NCBI RefSeq assembly: GCF_018687555.1
Contig: NZ_CP061296.1
Coordinates: 372,001 to 436,000 of the forward strand
Reading direction: 5' to 3'
Source: Polynucleobacter sp. MWH-P3-07-1
GTDB taxonomy: Bacteria; Pseudomonadota; Gammaproteobacteria; Burkholderiales; Burkholderiaceae
DNA length: 64,000 nt
This document shows, one piece after another, positions 40,581 to 50,950 of this stretch (its first letter is position 1; every line of letters starts with the position of its first letter). The notes below the pieces were generated by a model. The model saw nothing but the letters and a program-made list of their open reading frames with translations, made no database searches and was not told the origin of the DNA. The position numbers and the translations under genes were made by a program.

Positions 40581-41369
40581 ATGTCTTCATTAACCCAACA
40601 CCAGCACTCCGACTCTGCCGACAATGGGCGCGATGGACCAAGTCAGAATCGCTATGTCAATCGTCAGGATGCGTTTTGGTCAGGCATCAAACATGCTGCG
40701 GGCGCTCCAGCCATTGTTTTGTTTGCTGGCATGGTGGGTTTTGGAGCCATGGGTAAAACCAATGGCTTTGATGTATGGTTCCCCGCGTTGACTAGCTTGT
40801 TGATGTTTGCTTTGCCTGGGCAAGTTGTTCTCATGGAAATGGTGATGACAGGATCCTCCGTCATTGCAATTGCTTTAGCGGTGACCTTAACTTCTACACG
40901 CTTCATCACGATGACGGTGACGCTCTTTCCTCAATTGCATGAAAAAGATCGCAATCGTAATTTATACGCATCAGTCCATATGCTTGCAATGACAGTATGG
41001 TCCATGACCATGCGCGAGTTTCCTTCGATAGAACGCAAGCATCGACTCAATTATTTCTTGGGATTTGGTTTGGTCTGCTGGTTGATGAGTATTCCGGGAA
41101 CGATCTTAGGTTACTACCTCGCTGCATGGGTTCCTGCCGCAATCACTCTGGGTCTGATTTTTATTAATCCTCTATTTTTTCTCTTGACTTTCACGGATGT
41201 GAAGCCTTGGGTGAATCGGATTGCGATTGCCCTGGGCTGCATACTAGGGCCGATCTTTTATTTTGTTGATCGTGATTCCAGTTTGTTGGCTGCCGGAATT
41301 ATTGCTGGAACCTTGGCCTATTACATTGATCGTAAGATGATTCGTAAACGTCCAGGAGTCATCGGATGA
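40581..41369 (+). CDS. azlC: AzlC-family branched-chain amino acid exporter subunit
   Basis: A protein of 262 residues with about six or seven membrane segments. GIKHAAGAPAIVLFAGMVGFG and LLMFALPGQVVLMEMVMTG are AzlC-family blocks. AzlC forms a two-part exporter with the small AzlD protein. Its stop overlaps the azlD ATG by four bases. The exported substrate (branched-chain amino acids or analogues) is inferred from the family. Confidence 0.85.
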   Translation: MSSLTQHQHSDSADNGRDGPSQNRYVNRQDAFWSGIKHAAGAPAIVLFAGMVGFGAMGKTNGFDVWFPALTSLLMFALPGQVVLMEMVMTGSSVIAIALAVTLTSTRFITMTVTLFPQLHEKDRNRNLYASVHMLAMTVWSMTMREFPSIERKHRLNYFLGFGLVCWLMSIPGTILGYYLAAWVPAAITLGLIFINPLFFLLTFTDVKPWVNRIAIALGCILGPIFYFVDRDSSLLAAGIIAGTLAYYIDRKMIRKRPGVIG

Positions 41370-41710
41370 TGCCCAACGTTATTCATGGTTGGCAGCTGGC
41401 CCTTGCCTTAGGCGGAGCCTGTTTAGGGACCTACTTCTGTCGCGCAATTGGCGTGCTTTTATCAGGACATATCAACCAAGATACCGAATTTTTCCGCTGG
41501 CTTGCCGCAGTGACCTATGCAATGGTAGCGGCCTTGACCATTCGGCTAATTTTGCTGCCCGTCGGAATGCTCCAGAATGTATCGTTGTGGATGCGTATCC
41601 TCATATGCATTATTAGCCTCGGGGTCATGGTTTCTAGGCCCCAGCGCCGTTTATCGGCCGCACTGCTGGTAGGAACGGGCCTGATGGTCTTATACGGCGC
41701 AACCCACTAG
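41366..41710 (+). CDS. azlD: AzlD-family small exporter subunit
   Basis: A protein of 114 residues with about four membrane helices; TYFCRAIGVLLSGH and WLAAVTYAMVAALTIRLIL fit AzlD. It overlaps azlC by four bases. The two together form the inner-membrane exporter. Confidence 0.85.
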   Translation: MMPNVIHGWQLALALGGACLGTYFCRAIGVLLSGHINQDTEFFRWLAAVTYAMVAALTIRLILLPVGMLQNVSLWMRILICIISLGVMVSRPQRRLSAALLVGTGLMVLYGATH

Positions 41711-41772
41711 CCCTTATAATTACAGCAATATTTGTTATTAATGACATATCAATAGAACTTGAAAGAAGAACG

Positions 41773-42180
41773 ATGTTAGCTACCAAACCTTATTTGACAC
41801 AGGCCGACGCACAGAAGATTCTGGATGCAGCAAATCAGTACGCAGCAGAAAATAATTTCGCGGTCACCATTGCGGTTTGTGATGACGGTGGCCACCTATT
41901 AGGCTTGATTCGTCGTGATGGCTGCGCGCACATCTCCTCCTACATTGCTCAAGAGAAAGCGCGTACTGCAGCAATGGGCAAACGTGAAACTCGCGTTTAC
42001 GAAGAGATTATTAATAATGGCCGTACTGCTTTTGCATCGGTTCCCCACAGCATGGGAATGTTAGAAGGCGGAGTCAATATCGAGGTAAATGGTTTTACCA
42101 TCGGCGCAGTCGGCGTTTCCGGCGTTAAATCGGCCGATGATGCTGCTACTGCAAAAGCAGGCATTGCTGCCATCCTTTAA
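41773..42180 (+). CDS. GlcG/HbpS-like protein (DUF336)
   Basis: A protein of 135 residues, full length for the family. FAVTIAVCDDGGHLLGLIRRDG, SSYIAQEKARTAAMGKRET and TIGAVGVSGVKSADDAATAKAG are the family blocks. Members bind haem or corrinoids in some bacteria (HbpS) or occur in glycolate loci (GlcG); the role here is unknown. It is followed 6 bases later by the helicase gene. Confidence 0.8.
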   Translation: MLATKPYLTQADAQKILDAANQYAAENNFAVTIAVCDDGGHLLGLIRRDGCAHISSYIAQEKARTAAMGKRETRVYEEIINNGRTAFASVPHSMGMLEGGVNIEVNGFTIGAVGVSGVKSADDAATAKAGIAAIL

Positions 42181-42186
42181 GTTACC

Positions 42187-43644
42187 TTGACTAATACCCC
42201 TACCGAAATTTCTACTGAAACGACTCCTCAAGCAACAATCACCTTTGCTGATTTTGGCTTAGACCCGCTCATTCAAAAAGCGGTATCTGAACAGGGCTAT
42301 ACCAGCCCAACTCCCATTCAAGCGCAAGCGATCCCCCATGTTTTATTGGGGCAGGATCTGATGGGCGCTGCCCAGACCGGTACTGGCAAAACTGCTGCAT
42401 TCGTATTGCCTATTATTCAGCGCATTTTGCGTCATGCAAGCAGTAGCGCTTCACCGGCTAGGCATCCCATTCGAGCTTTAGTTTTGACGCCGACTCGCGA
42501 GTTAGCAGTGCAGGTTGCAGAGAATGCAGCGAACTATTCTCGTCATACCGATTTACGTTCAGCCGTAGTCTATGGTGGTGTGGATATGAAAGAGCAAGTC
42601 GCCACTTTGCGTGGGGGTATTGAGATTTTGATTGCCACGCCTGGTCGTCTCTTGGATCACATTGGCTCTAAAGTGGCCAACCTCTCTCAAGTAGAACTCT
42701 TAGTGTTGGATGAAGCGGATCGGATGCTGGATATGGGTTTCTTACCCGATCTACAGCGCATCATCAATTTGATTCCAGCGCAGCGTCAAACTTTATTATT
42801 CTCAGCTACTTTCTCGCCAGAGATTAAAAAACTGGCACAGAGTTATTTGCGCAATCCCGTGACGGTTGAAGTTGCGAGACAAAATGCTGCTGCCGATACC
42901 GTGCGCCAAGTGATTCATATGGTGCGATCGGGGGATAAAGAAAAAGCGATTGTGAAGATTTTGGCGTCGCGGACAGAACAAGGTTTATCCCGTCAGTGCA
43001 TTATCTTTACCAATAGCCGGATGGGTTGTGGCAGATTGGCACGGGCTCTAGAGCGTGATGGCATCAAAGCCGGTGCGATTCATGGTGATAAGAGCCAAGG
43101 CGAAAGAACTTTAACTCTGGATGCCTTTAAGTCTGGTGCAATTGAAGCCTTGGTTGCAACCGACGTGGCAGCACGTGGCTTAGATATTCCAGCGATGCCG
43201 TGTGTGATTAATCACGAATTACCATTCAATGCCGAAGACTTTATTCACCGGATTGGCCGCACTGGACGTGCGGGTAGCACTGGTGATGCGATTGCCTTAG
43301 TTGACGAGAGTGAAAAACGCTTGCTCGACGATATCGAGAAGTTAATGAAGCGCAAGTTAGAGATTGTTCCATTGCCTAATATCGATATTCCTGGCGGTCA
43401 GGAATCTGACTATGAGCCTAGACATCGGTCGCCTCGATCGACTCGTGAGACTTCTCAGAGATCGTATTCAACACCGAAACCATCGCCAGCTGCTGCTGAT
43501 CCTTTCTTTTCTATGCCTTATGAATCTTCGAAGACAGTCAATCAAGCAGAAAATACGGATCCTCAGCCAGAAGTCAAAAAAGTGGGCATTGTTCCAGCCA
43601 AAGCTCCAGTAGGCGCCTTGCTCGGCGGCTTTAAGAAGAAGTAA
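42187..43644 (+). CDS. DEAD-box RNA helicase, RhlE-type
   Basis: A protein of 485 residues. Q motif FADFGLDPLIQKAV...PTPIQAQAIP, motif I AQTGTGKTAAF, PTRELAVQ, motif II LDEADRMLDMGF, motif III FSATF, motif V ATDVAARGLD and motif VI HRIGRTGRAG are all present. The C-terminus is low-complexity and basic, as in RhlE proteins that act in ribosome assembly. The start is an unusual TTG (42187); no upstream ATG/GTG fits, and the sequence MTNTPTE begins there. Confidence 0.9.
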   Translation: MTNTPTEISTETTPQATITFADFGLDPLIQKAVSEQGYTSPTPIQAQAIPHVLLGQDLMGAAQTGTGKTAAFVLPIIQRILRHASSSASPARHPIRALVLTPTRELAVQVAENAANYSRHTDLRSAVVYGGVDMKEQVATLRGGIEILIATPGRLLDHIGSKVANLSQVELLVLDEADRMLDMGFLPDLQRIINLIPAQRQTLLFSATFSPEIKKLAQSYLRNPVTVEVARQNAAADTVRQVIHMVRSGDKEKAIVKILASRTEQGLSRQCIIFTNSRMGCGRLARALERDGIKAGAIHGDKSQGERTLTLDAFKSGAIEALVATDVAARGLDIPAMPCVINHELPFNAEDFIHRIGRTGRAGSTGDAIALVDESEKRLLDDIEKLMKRKLEIVPLPNIDIPGGQESDYEPRHRSPRSTRETSQRSYSTPKPSPAAADPFFSMPYESSKTVNQAENTDPQPEVKKVGIVPAKAPVGALLGGFKKK

Positions 43645-43645
43645 A

Positions 43646-44590
43646 TCAGCAGTACCGGTCTTTCCAATTAGCCGTAGCTGCTACTAAGAACGCATGAATG
43701 CTGTGAAATCTCTCTTTAGTCACTGCTTGTAAACCCAAATGATTGGCCGCTTGCTCCAGCGCTTTGAGGGCATGAGTAGGGGTACTGGTATCAATGGCAC
43801 TGGCGAGAGTTTGTTTACTCAGCTTTTCACCAAATTCATCCAGCACCAGGGGTAAATGTAAATATTTTGGGGTCGGGTAGCCCAACGCTTTTTGTAAATA
43901 GATTTGCCTTACCGTATTACTGAGCAAATCTGCTCCACGCACCACGTGCGTAATGCCTTGTTCTGCGTCATCAACTACCACAGCCAATTGATAAGTAAAT
44001 AAGCCATCACTTCTTCGTAAGACAAAGTCGCCTACTTCCTGATTGAGATGCTGGGTCTGATGGCCTAAGGCACGATCCTCAAATGCAATAGTGCAGTGTT
44101 CTGGAAGTGCAATTCTCCAAGCAGCGAGGGTATTTTCCTGTTTTAGTCCAAGTTGCGATCGACAGCTTCCTGGGTAGATCAATTCTTGATGGCGCTCGGT
44201 CTGAACACCTAGGGCCTTTAAGGCAGCAGTAATCGTTTGGCGGGAACAGTTGCAGGGGTAGAGCTGACCCTCGTTAATGAGCTGAGTGAAGGCCTTTTGA
44301 TAGGCTTCTTGCCGCTCGGATTGCCATACCGGCTCCTCATCCCATTGCAGGCCACAGGCTAGCAGTTGACCCTGAATTTGCTGGGCTGCCCCAGGAATGC
44401 TGCGGGGGGTATCGACATCCTCAATCCGAAGTAGCCACTGACCCTGATGAGCCCGTGCGTCCAGCCAGCTGCCAAGTGCTGCTGCTAGGGAGCCAGCATG
44501 CAGAGGACCAGTCGGGGAAGGCGCAAATCGCCCACGATAGGCTCTGGCTGGGGAAGGAGGATTTTGAAGTTTGGACACAGCTAAAATCAT
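43646..44590 (-). CDS. gluQ: Glutamyl-Q tRNA(Asp) synthetase
   Basis: A protein of 314 residues. [22 protein letters not shown] is the class I HIGH-like motif, [10 protein letters not shown] follows, zinc-site cysteines are in YPCNCSRQT with YPGSCRSQ, and KLSKQT is the KMSKS-like motif. It lacks the anticodon-binding domain of GltX, which sets GluQ apart. It attaches glutamate to queuosine at position 34 of tRNA-Asp, the step after QueG. Its start is 3 bases from the divergent dnaE start. Confidence 0.9.
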   Translation of the reverse strand: MILAVSKLQNPPSPARAYRGRFAPSPTGPLHAGSLAAALGSWLDARAHQGQWLLRIEDVDTPRSIPGAAQQIQGQLLACGLQWDEEPVWQSERQEAYQKAFTQLINEGQLYPCNCSRQTITAALKALGVQTERHQELIYPGSCRSQLGLKQENTLAAWRIALPEHCTIAFEDRALGHQTQHLNQEVGDFVLRRSDGLFTYQLAVVVDDAEQGITHVVRGADLLSNTVRQIYLQKALGYPTPKYLHLPLVLDEFGEKLSKQTLASAIDTSTPTHALKALEQAANHLGLQAVTKERFHSIHAFLVAATANWKDRYC

Positions 44591-44593
44591 CTC

Positions 44594-47500
44594 ATGGCTT
44601 CACCACGTTATGTTCATCTTCGTCTCCACTCCGAGTTTTCAATTACGGACGGAATCGTGCGAATTGATGATGCGATTGCCGCAGCTGCCAAAGATGAGAT
44701 GGGCGCCCTAGCTATCACGGACCTGAGCAATTTATTCGGTTTAGTGCGTTTTTATTCTGGGGCTCGCTCTCAAGGACTTAAGCCGATTGCCGGCGCTGAC
44801 GTCTGGATTAGCAATCCTCAAGATCCTGATCAACCCCATCGTCTGTTGCTCTTGGTGCAAAACCAATCGGGCTATCGGAATTTATGTCAGTTACTGAGCC
44901 GCGCCTCATTGGACAATCAATCACGTGGACGAGCAGAAGTGCATCCTCAGTGGTTTACTGAGCCTGCTGCCAAAGAGGAGGACCGTAAAGCGAAGAAGAC
45001 CCTTGCTGATGGTCTGATTGCGTTGTCAGGTGCTCGTATCGGTGATGTGGGTACAGCTCTCCTGGGAGGTCAAGCTGATCAAGCGAGAGAACTAGCAAAG
45101 CGTTGGAGCAAGATATTCCCTGGTAGTTATTTCATTGAAGTACAGCGTGGTGGTCACCCACAAGACGAGCAACACCTTCAACTCGCTTGCCATTTAGCAA
45201 GCGAGTTGGACCTGCCGGTTGTGGCAACCCATCCAGTGCAATTCATGCAAAGAAGTGATTTCACGGCGCATGAGGCGCGAGTATGTATTGCTGAAGGTGA
45301 GTTACTCGGTAACCCTCGTCGGCAAAAGAAATTCAATGAGGAGCAGTATTTCCTCAGTCAAGCAGAAATGGAACAGCGCTTTGCGGATTTGCCGGTTGCT
45401 TTGGCAAACTCAGTGGAAATTGCGAAGCGTTGCAATCTCTCGCTGACTTTAGGCCAACCGCGTTTACCGAATTTCCCGACACCGCCTGGCATTACGCTTG
45501 ACGACTATTTACTGCAGCAGTCCGAGATCGGTTTGAAGCGCCACATGGAGCGTAATTTTCCCGATCCAGAAGAGCGCGCTAAGGAAGAGGGTCGTTATCA
45601 CGATCGCCTCGTCTTTGAAGTCAAGACAATCTCGCAAATGGGTTTCCCTGGCTACTTCCTGATCGTTGCTGACTTTATTAACTGGGCCAAGAACAACGGC
45701 GTGCCTGTAGGCCCTGGGCGTGGATCTGGTGCAGGCTCGCTCGTTGCATACTCCTTGGGTATTACGGATCTCGATCCCTTGCGTTACAACTTGCTCTTTG
45801 AGCGCTTCCTCAATCCTGAGCGTGTCTCGATGCCCGACTTTGATATTGACTTCTGTCAGCACGGTCGTGACCGTGTAATCCAGTACGTAAAAGACAAGTA
45901 CGGCAAAGACGCGGTCAGTCAAATTGCCACCTTCGGCACCATGGCGGCTCGAGCCGCGATCCGCGATGTGGGTCGGGTACTTGAGCAAGGCTATAACTTC
46001 GTTGACGGCATTGCCAAACTGGTGCCGAATAAGCCGGGTCAATACATGACGATTGATATGGCTAAAAAAGAAGAGAAGCAATTAGCTGAGCGTGAGAAGA
46101 ATGAAGATGAAGTCCGTCAGCTGCTCTCTCTAGCTGAACAATTAGAGGGCATGACCCGTAACGTGGGTATGCATGCGGGTGGTGTATTGATTGCGCCTGG
46201 AAAGTTAACGGATTTTTGCCCCCTCTATACCCAAGAGACAAAAGAGCAAGACAGCAGTTCAGTCATCAGCCAGTTTGATAAAGATGATGTGGAAGCGATT
46301 GGTCTAGTGAAGTTTGACTTCCTAGGCTTAACGACACTAACCATTCTGGCAGCAGCCGAGCGCTGGATTAAAACCCTCCATGCGGATCGCAAGGACTGGA
46401 GTATTGGTGATATGGCGCTCGATGATCCTGCGGCATTTGAGGCTCTCAAAAAAGCCAATACCGTCGCCGTCTTTCAGTTAGAAAGTCGCGGCATGCAAGG
46501 CATGCTCCGTGAAGCCAAGCCGGACCGCTTTGAGGACATCATCGCTTTGGTCGCTTTATATCGTCCAGGCCCAATGGATCTCATTCCAGACTTTATTGAG
46601 CGCAAGCATGGCCGACAGAAAGTAGAGTATCCCGATCCCCGTATCGAACCGGTTCTTAAAGAAACCTACGGCATCATGGTCTATCAAGAGCAGGTGATGC
46701 AGATGGCGCAGACGATTGGAGGCTACTCACTCGGTGGTGCTGATTTATTGCGTCGCGCGATGGGCAAGAAAAAGCCGGAAGAGATGGCACAGCATCGCAA
46801 GATCTTTAGTGAGGGCGCCAAAGCCGGCGGTATCTCTGAAGGCAAGGCCAATGAAATCTATGACCTGATGGAGCGTTTTGCAGGTTACGGTTTTAATAAA
46901 TCCCACGCTGCTGCCTATGCTTTGCTGGCCTACCAAACCGCTTGGTTAAAAGCCCATTACCCCGCAGAATTTATGGCAGCCAACTTATCGCTCGCCATGG
47001 ATGACACCGATAAGGTCAAGATTTTGTATGACGATTGCTTAGCCAATCACATCAGGGTGTTTTCTCCAGATATCAATACTGGTGTATATGAGTTCACCCC
47101 CTTGAGAAGTCCCGATGCTGCACCGGATGCGCCACTTAGTCACATTCGTTATGGTTTAGGGGCTGTGCGCGGAACGGGTGAGGCGGCAATTGAATCGATT
47201 GTCAAAGTACGCGAAGCGGGTGGACCCTTCAGAGATATTTTTGATTTCTGTATGCGAGTCGATCGGCGTCAAGTCAATCGTCGCGCAATTGAAGCCCTAA
47301 TCAAGGCTGGGGCCTTTGATAGTTTGTATCGAGATCAGCTCCAAACGGGCGGCAATTTATTTGATATCCGCTCTACCTTGCTAGCCTCGCTTGCGCGCGC
47401 GATTGAAGCTGCAGAGCAAGCAGAGGCCTCCGTCAATCAGGTCAGCTTATTTAAAGTTGCTGGCGAGGAGGATCGCCATCTTCCAGAGTTGGTTCGTGAA

Positions 47501-48205
47501 CCCATCTGGTCTGAGAAGAAACGCCTCTCCGAAGAAAAAACGGCACTCGGACTTTGCTTAACAGGGCATATGTTTGATGCCTATCGTGAAGAAGCGAGCC
47601 ATTTTATTCGTCAGCCCTTGGCCAAAGTGACTGAAGGTAAAGATCAATTAATTGCCGGGATCATTACTTCCGCTCGCATGCTCACTGGTCAGCGTGGTCG
47701 CATGATGATTGCGACGATCGATGATGGTAGTGCGGCCATTGAGGTGACGCTCTATAGCGAAGTTTATGAGCCCAATCGATCGTGGCTCAAAGAGGATGAG
47801 CTGCTGGTTGCTAAGGTGAATGTCACGCCAGATAAGTTTTCAGGTGGTATGCGCGTTGTTGCCGAAGCTGTTATGGATATCACGGGTGCCAGAATGCGCT
47901 TTGCTCGCAATGTGCATGTCTGCATTGATTCGGCGATTGATGTGAAGATGCTGCGAAGTCAAATCGGACCTTATTTAATGGCCAATCGGACCCGTGAACC
48001 TAAATTTGGCGCTCCTCCTACGACAAGCGCTAATGATGGAGTGAAGGGTTTAATTCTGACGGCGGCGGTCACTACAGCAGGGGGTGCTTGCTTAATTCAG
48101 TTTCCAGAAGACTTGCGAGTCTACCCAGATGACGCCTGCTTACATAGCCTGCATCAAGTACTCGCTTCCAAGCAAGCCAATCCCGTACAAGTTCAGTACC
48201 ACTAA
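44594..48205 (+). CDS. dnaE: DNA polymerase III alpha subunit
   Basis: A protein of 1203 residues. The PHP domain opens with [13 protein letters not shown]. The polymerase core has [14 protein letters not shown] and MPDFDIDFC with the catalytic Asp pair; AGGVLIAP and [20 protein letters not shown] follow. The C-terminus holds the helix-hairpin-helix, an OB fold ([17 protein letters not shown]) and a tau/beta-binding tail. It is the replicative polymerase. Divergent from gluQ with a 3-base gap, so its promoter must lie within gluQ coding sequence. Confidence 0.97.
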   Translation: MASPRYVHLRLHSEFSITDGIVRIDDAIAAAAKDEMGALAITDLSNLFGLVRFYSGARSQGLKPIAGADVWISNPQDPDQPHRLLLLVQNQSGYRNLCQLLSRASLDNQSRGRAEVHPQWFTEPAAKEEDRKAKKTLADGLIALSGARIGDVGTALLGGQADQARELAKRWSKIFPGSYFIEVQRGGHPQDEQHLQLACHLASELDLPVVATHPVQFMQRSDFTAHEARVCIAEGELLGNPRRQKKFNEEQYFLSQAEMEQRFADLPVALANSVEIAKRCNLSLTLGQPRLPNFPTPPGITLDDYLLQQSEIGLKRHMERNFPDPEERAKEEGRYHDRLVFEVKTISQMGFPGYFLIVADFINWAKNNGVPVGPGRGSGAGSLVAYSLGITDLDPLRYNLLFERFLNPERVSMPDFDIDFCQHGRDRVIQYVKDKYGKDAVSQIATFGTMAARAAIRDVGRVLEQGYNFVDGIAKLVPNKPGQYMTIDMAKKEEKQLAEREKNEDEVRQLLSLAEQLEGMTRNVGMHAGGVLIAPGKLTDFCPLYTQETKEQDSSSVISQFDKDDVEAIGLVKFDFLGLTTLTILAAAERWIKTLHADRKDWSIGDMALDDPAAFEALKKANTVAVFQLESRGMQGMLREAKPDRFEDIIALVALYRPGPMDLIPDFIERKHGRQKVEYPDPRIEPVLKETYGIMVYQEQVMQMAQTIGGYSLGGADLLRRAMGKKKPEEMAQHRKIFSEGAKAGGISEGKANEIYDLMERFAGYGFNKSHAAAYALLAYQTAWLKAHYPAEFMAANLSLAMDDTDKVKILYDDCLANHIRVFSPDINTGVYEFTPLRSPDAAPDAPLSHIRYGLGAVRGTGEAAIESIVKVREAGGPFRDIFDFCMRVDRRQVNRRAIEALIKAGAFDSLYRDQLQTGGNLFDIRSTLLASLARAIEAAEQAEASVNQVSLFKVAGEEDRHLPELVREPIWSEKKRLSEEKTALGLCLTGHMFDAYREEASHFIRQPLAKVTEGKDQLIAGIITSARMLTGQRGRMMIATIDDGSAAIEVTLYSEVYEPNRSWLKEDELLVAKVNVTPDKFSGGMRVVAEAVMDITGARMRFARNVHVCIDSAIDVKMLRSQIGPYLMANRTREPKFGAPPTTSANDGVKGLILTAAVTTAGGACLIQFPEDLRVYPDDACLHSLHQVLASKQANPVQVQYH

Positions 48206-48218
48206 ATTTATTGAGGGT

Positions 48219-49370
48219 TTACTGAAGGCTTTGCTCGATAGCCGCAATCACCTGAGAAGGCTCTAGTAAATCTAAGCATTCACTCAGGCTATTGGGATGA
48301 TCATCGCAGCCTGCTTTGCGACACGGTACGCATTCTCCAGGACCTTGCAAAATCGTTACATAGTCACTGGTTTGAGTACGGGCGCGAAGTACATAGGGCG
48401 CAGTACCGACAAAGCCATTCGGCCATGGTCCAAAATTGGTCGGTGGAGTAGGGCCGAAAAGGGCAATAGTCTTGGTATTACAAGCTGCTGCCAAATGGGT
48501 GATCGAAGTATCGACTCCAACATACAGCAGTGCGCCTTTCATTAATCTTGCTGCTTGTGGGATGGAAAGCTGGCCTGCAGTATTAATCACTTTTTGCCGC
48601 GTGCCCTCATCTAACAAAGAGAGAATGTCTTGATTGAGCTGCAGATCCTGTTGTGCAGGAGAGGCGCTCAGAACAACTTGCCAACCTTGGGAGGTCAACC
48701 AAGTCATTAAAGTCTGCCAATACGATAGTGGCCAGCGTTTGTACGCTGTCAAGGGACCGGGATGCACTACAACATAAGGGGATTGCAGTTGACTGGCAAT
48801 CACTGGGGTAAGTGCTTCCTCTTTAGGAGGAGTCACCGAAATCGGTTTGCTAAATAGATCTTCGGGATTTTTGTAGAAAGGCTCCAGCAAGCGGAGCTTT
48901 TCTACAATGACATGTTGCTGAAAGTAATCTACATTCACCGTGTGCATGCAGATGGCTTTCTTCCACGCATTTTGACGCTCAGCCTTGCGGTCTGTATTGT
49001 CCATGCCAGTCTGACCTTGGGGATGCCCGCCCAGAACGCCGACTCTTCTGAACGCAGCCAATAATCCATACAGATAGGCGCGATCACTGGGCTGGGTGAC
49101 GATTGCCAAATCGTATCGCTGAAACAAACGATTGAAGAGAGATAGATATTCAGGAAGGCGAGGGCGATCTGAGGTTTCAATGATCTCGGCAATATCAGGA
49201 TTGCCTTTGAGCATATCGAGCTTGCCCCGGTAGCCCAGAAAATGAAACTCTGCCTCAGGCCATAATTCACGGGCTTTGGAGATGAGTGGTGTAGTCACTA
49301 GTACATCACCAATTTGTCGTGTGGCAATGAACAAAACCTTCTTGGGTTTAAAGGACGAAAAGTGGGTCAT
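48219..49370 (-). CDS. Glycosyltransferase family 9, heptosyltransferase-like
   Basis: A protein of 383 residues. VLFIATRQIGDVLVTTPLI at the N-terminus and YVGVDTSITHLAAACNTKTIALFGPTPP near the C-terminus are the GT9 (WaaF/WaaQ-like) signatures. VVVHPGPLTAYKRWP binds the nucleotide sugar. The late CVPCRKAGCDDH segment is Cys-rich. It probably adds a heptose or related sugar to the lipopolysaccharide core. It overlaps the upstream GT2 gene by four bases. Confidence 0.85.
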   Translation of the reverse strand: MTHFSSFKPKKVLFIATRQIGDVLVTTPLISKARELWPEAEFHFLGYRGKLDMLKGNPDIAEIIETSDRPRLPEYLSLFNRLFQRYDLAIVTQPSDRAYLYGLLAAFRRVGVLGGHPQGQTGMDNTDRKAERQNAWKKAICMHTVNVDYFQQHVIVEKLRLLEPFYKNPEDLFSKPISVTPPKEEALTPVIASQLQSPYVVVHPGPLTAYKRWPLSYWQTLMTWLTSQGWQVVLSASPAQQDLQLNQDILSLLDEGTRQKVINTAGQLSIPQAARLMKGALLYVGVDTSITHLAAACNTKTIALFGPTPPTNFGPWPNGFVGTAPYVLRARTQTSDYVTILQGPGECVPCRKAGCDDHPNSLSECLDLLEPSQVIAAIEQSLQ

Positions 49371-50158
49371 GGTGCTTCTGATTGAGCTTTTGCGAGGATC
49401 TTTTCACGCACACGGCGGGCGTTCTCAGCGGCATTGGATTGATCATGAATGTGGTGAAAGAGATGAAACACCTCAGTCGCCCATGCGCCGGATTTCCGAA
49501 TGATGCCGTTTTGTTGTAGACGGAATATAAAGTCCGCATCTTCATGGCCCCAACCTGTCATGCTTTCATCAAAACCATGGATTGCTAGCGCATCCGTCTT
49601 CCAGCAGGCCATATTGCAACCCTTGATGCGTCGCCAAACAAATTTTTTGTAATGACGCCAGCTACCATCACCCAGTTTGATCTTGATGGGTAGGTATTTA
49701 TTGATCCCCCCGCTCAGGCGATAACTCAGGAGGCTGGCGAAGAAGCGACTTGCATCCCAGTGGAGCCATAACAAAAGTGATTTAGTGAGAGCCTCATTGA
49801 GAATGACGCGACTGCCGGTCACCAGATGTCCTGGCTGTGCAAGCTCACGGTGTTTGGCAACAAAGTCGGCTTGCACGATGCAGTCACCGTCTAAAAAAAC
49901 CAGATAGTCTCCTTTAGCAGCTGCAATCGCTTGATTAAGGATGCGCGTCTTACGAAAGCCAATATCTTCTTGCCAGAGATGGGTAATCGGTACTGAAAAA
50001 GCAGTGCTTATAGAATCAATCAGCGCCTTGGTCTCCTGCTTTGAGCCATCATCGGCAATGATGACCTCAAAATCCTGGTCTGTTTGTTGATTCAGGGATT
50101 CTAGGCAGAGCTTCAAGGCTTGCGGCCAGTTATAGGTCGCCAGTAACACGGAGATCAT
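49367..50158 (-). CDS. Glycosyltransferase family 2
   Basis: A protein of 263 residues. SVLLATYNWPQALKLCLESL is the GT-A start; EVIIADDGSKQET and LVFLDGDCIVQADF give the nucleotide-binding and DxD-like acidic residues, and GFDESMTGWGHEDADFIFRL is the conserved acceptor-side block (ED). Likely acts on the cytoplasmic side in lipopolysaccharide or surface-sugar synthesis. It overlaps both neighbours by four bases, so three glycosyltransferase genes form one unit. Confidence 0.85.
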   Translation of the reverse strand: MISVLLATYNWPQALKLCLESLNQQTDQDFEVIIADDGSKQETKALIDSISTAFSVPITHLWQEDIGFRKTRILNQAIAAAKGDYLVFLDGDCIVQADFVAKHRELAQPGHLVTGSRVILNEALTKSLLLWLHWDASRFFASLLSYRLSGGINKYLPIKIKLGDGSWRHYKKFVWRRIKGCNMACWKTDALAIHGFDESMTGWGHEDADFIFRLQQNGIIRKSGAWATEVFHLFHHIHDQSNAAENARRVREKILAKAQSEAP

Positions 50159-50940
50159 TCTTTAGTACCCTGATGATCAGAATGTCGACTGAGCTTATTG
50201 AGTTGCCACAGCTTGATGTAACGATAGTAGGTGCCTTGCCCATTGGAAATGGCTAAAGCCAATCCTTGTGGACCATCTAAGAAGCCTGCTCGCAGAATAT
50301 AGGTGCGCAAGAAGGACCAAGCGCCATGCAAAACCGCTTTCAGAGGACTGCTGGTTTTGCCTTCAGCAAATGCTTGTTCCGCAGAGGCAGTGGAGTAGCG
50401 ATCAATCTTTTGCAGAACTTGGGAGTAGTTCATAAAGCTATAGTGCAGCATCGGATTTTTCAGGCGGGCTACTTGACCATTTGGGATCAGGCGCTCATGC
50501 ACCAAATCATCTGAGAAACGGGCGCTACCTCGCTTGAATAAGCGATCAACATAATCTGGACTCCAGCCAGAGTGGCGAATAAATCTCCCGCAGTACCAAG
50601 ACAGCCTGGGAATGGCAAAACAGTCGACCTGCGCTGAGTGATTGATGGCGGTCACGATCTCGGATCTGAGGGCTGGAGTCAGTCTTTCGTCAGCATCGAG
50701 GGACAGCACCCATTCAGAGGTAGCAAGGTCCAAAGCGCGATTCTTTTGGGGGCCAAAACCAGGCCAATCGGCGGGCTCGGCAATGATGGCACCATAGTTT
50801 CGGGCGATTTCTAGGGTGCGGTCTTGGCTAGCGGTATCAACCACAACAATCTCACGGGCAATGCCTTCCAGGGAGGCTAAACAATCCCCAAGATTGGCCT
50901 CTTCATTGCGGGTTATGACTATGACAGATAAGGTGGGCAT
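50155..50940 (-). CDS. Glycosyltransferase family 2, WaaE/KdtX-like
   Basis: A protein of 261 residues. LSVIVITRNEEANLGDCLASL and EIVVVDTASQDRTLEIA start the GT-A fold, with LSLDADERLTPAL supplying DAD. SGWSPDYVDRLFKRGSARF and VHERL are blocks of the WaaE-type lipopolysaccharide core beta-1,4-glucosyltransferases. It is the first gene of the three-gene unit and divergent from msbA, whose ATG lies 10 bases away. Sugar specificity is inferred. Confidence 0.85.
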   Translation of the reverse strand: MPTLSVIVITRNEEANLGDCLASLEGIAREIVVVDTASQDRTLEIARNYGAIIAEPADWPGFGPQKNRALDLATSEWVLSLDADERLTPALRSEIVTAINHSAQVDCFAIPRLSWYCGRFIRHSGWSPDYVDRLFKRGSARFSDDLVHERLIPNGQVARLKNPMLHYSFMNYSQVLQKIDRYSTASAEQAFAEGKTSSPLKAVLHGAWSFLRTYILRAGFLDGPQGLALAISNGQGTYYRYIKLWQLNKLSRHSDHQGTKE

Positions 50941-50950
50941 AATTCATTAT

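Noticed and set aside
45509..46081. Long minus-strand reading frame of 190 codons inside dnaE
   Set aside because: It is antisense to the strongly conserved polymerase core. The sequence shows no domain and no start signal.
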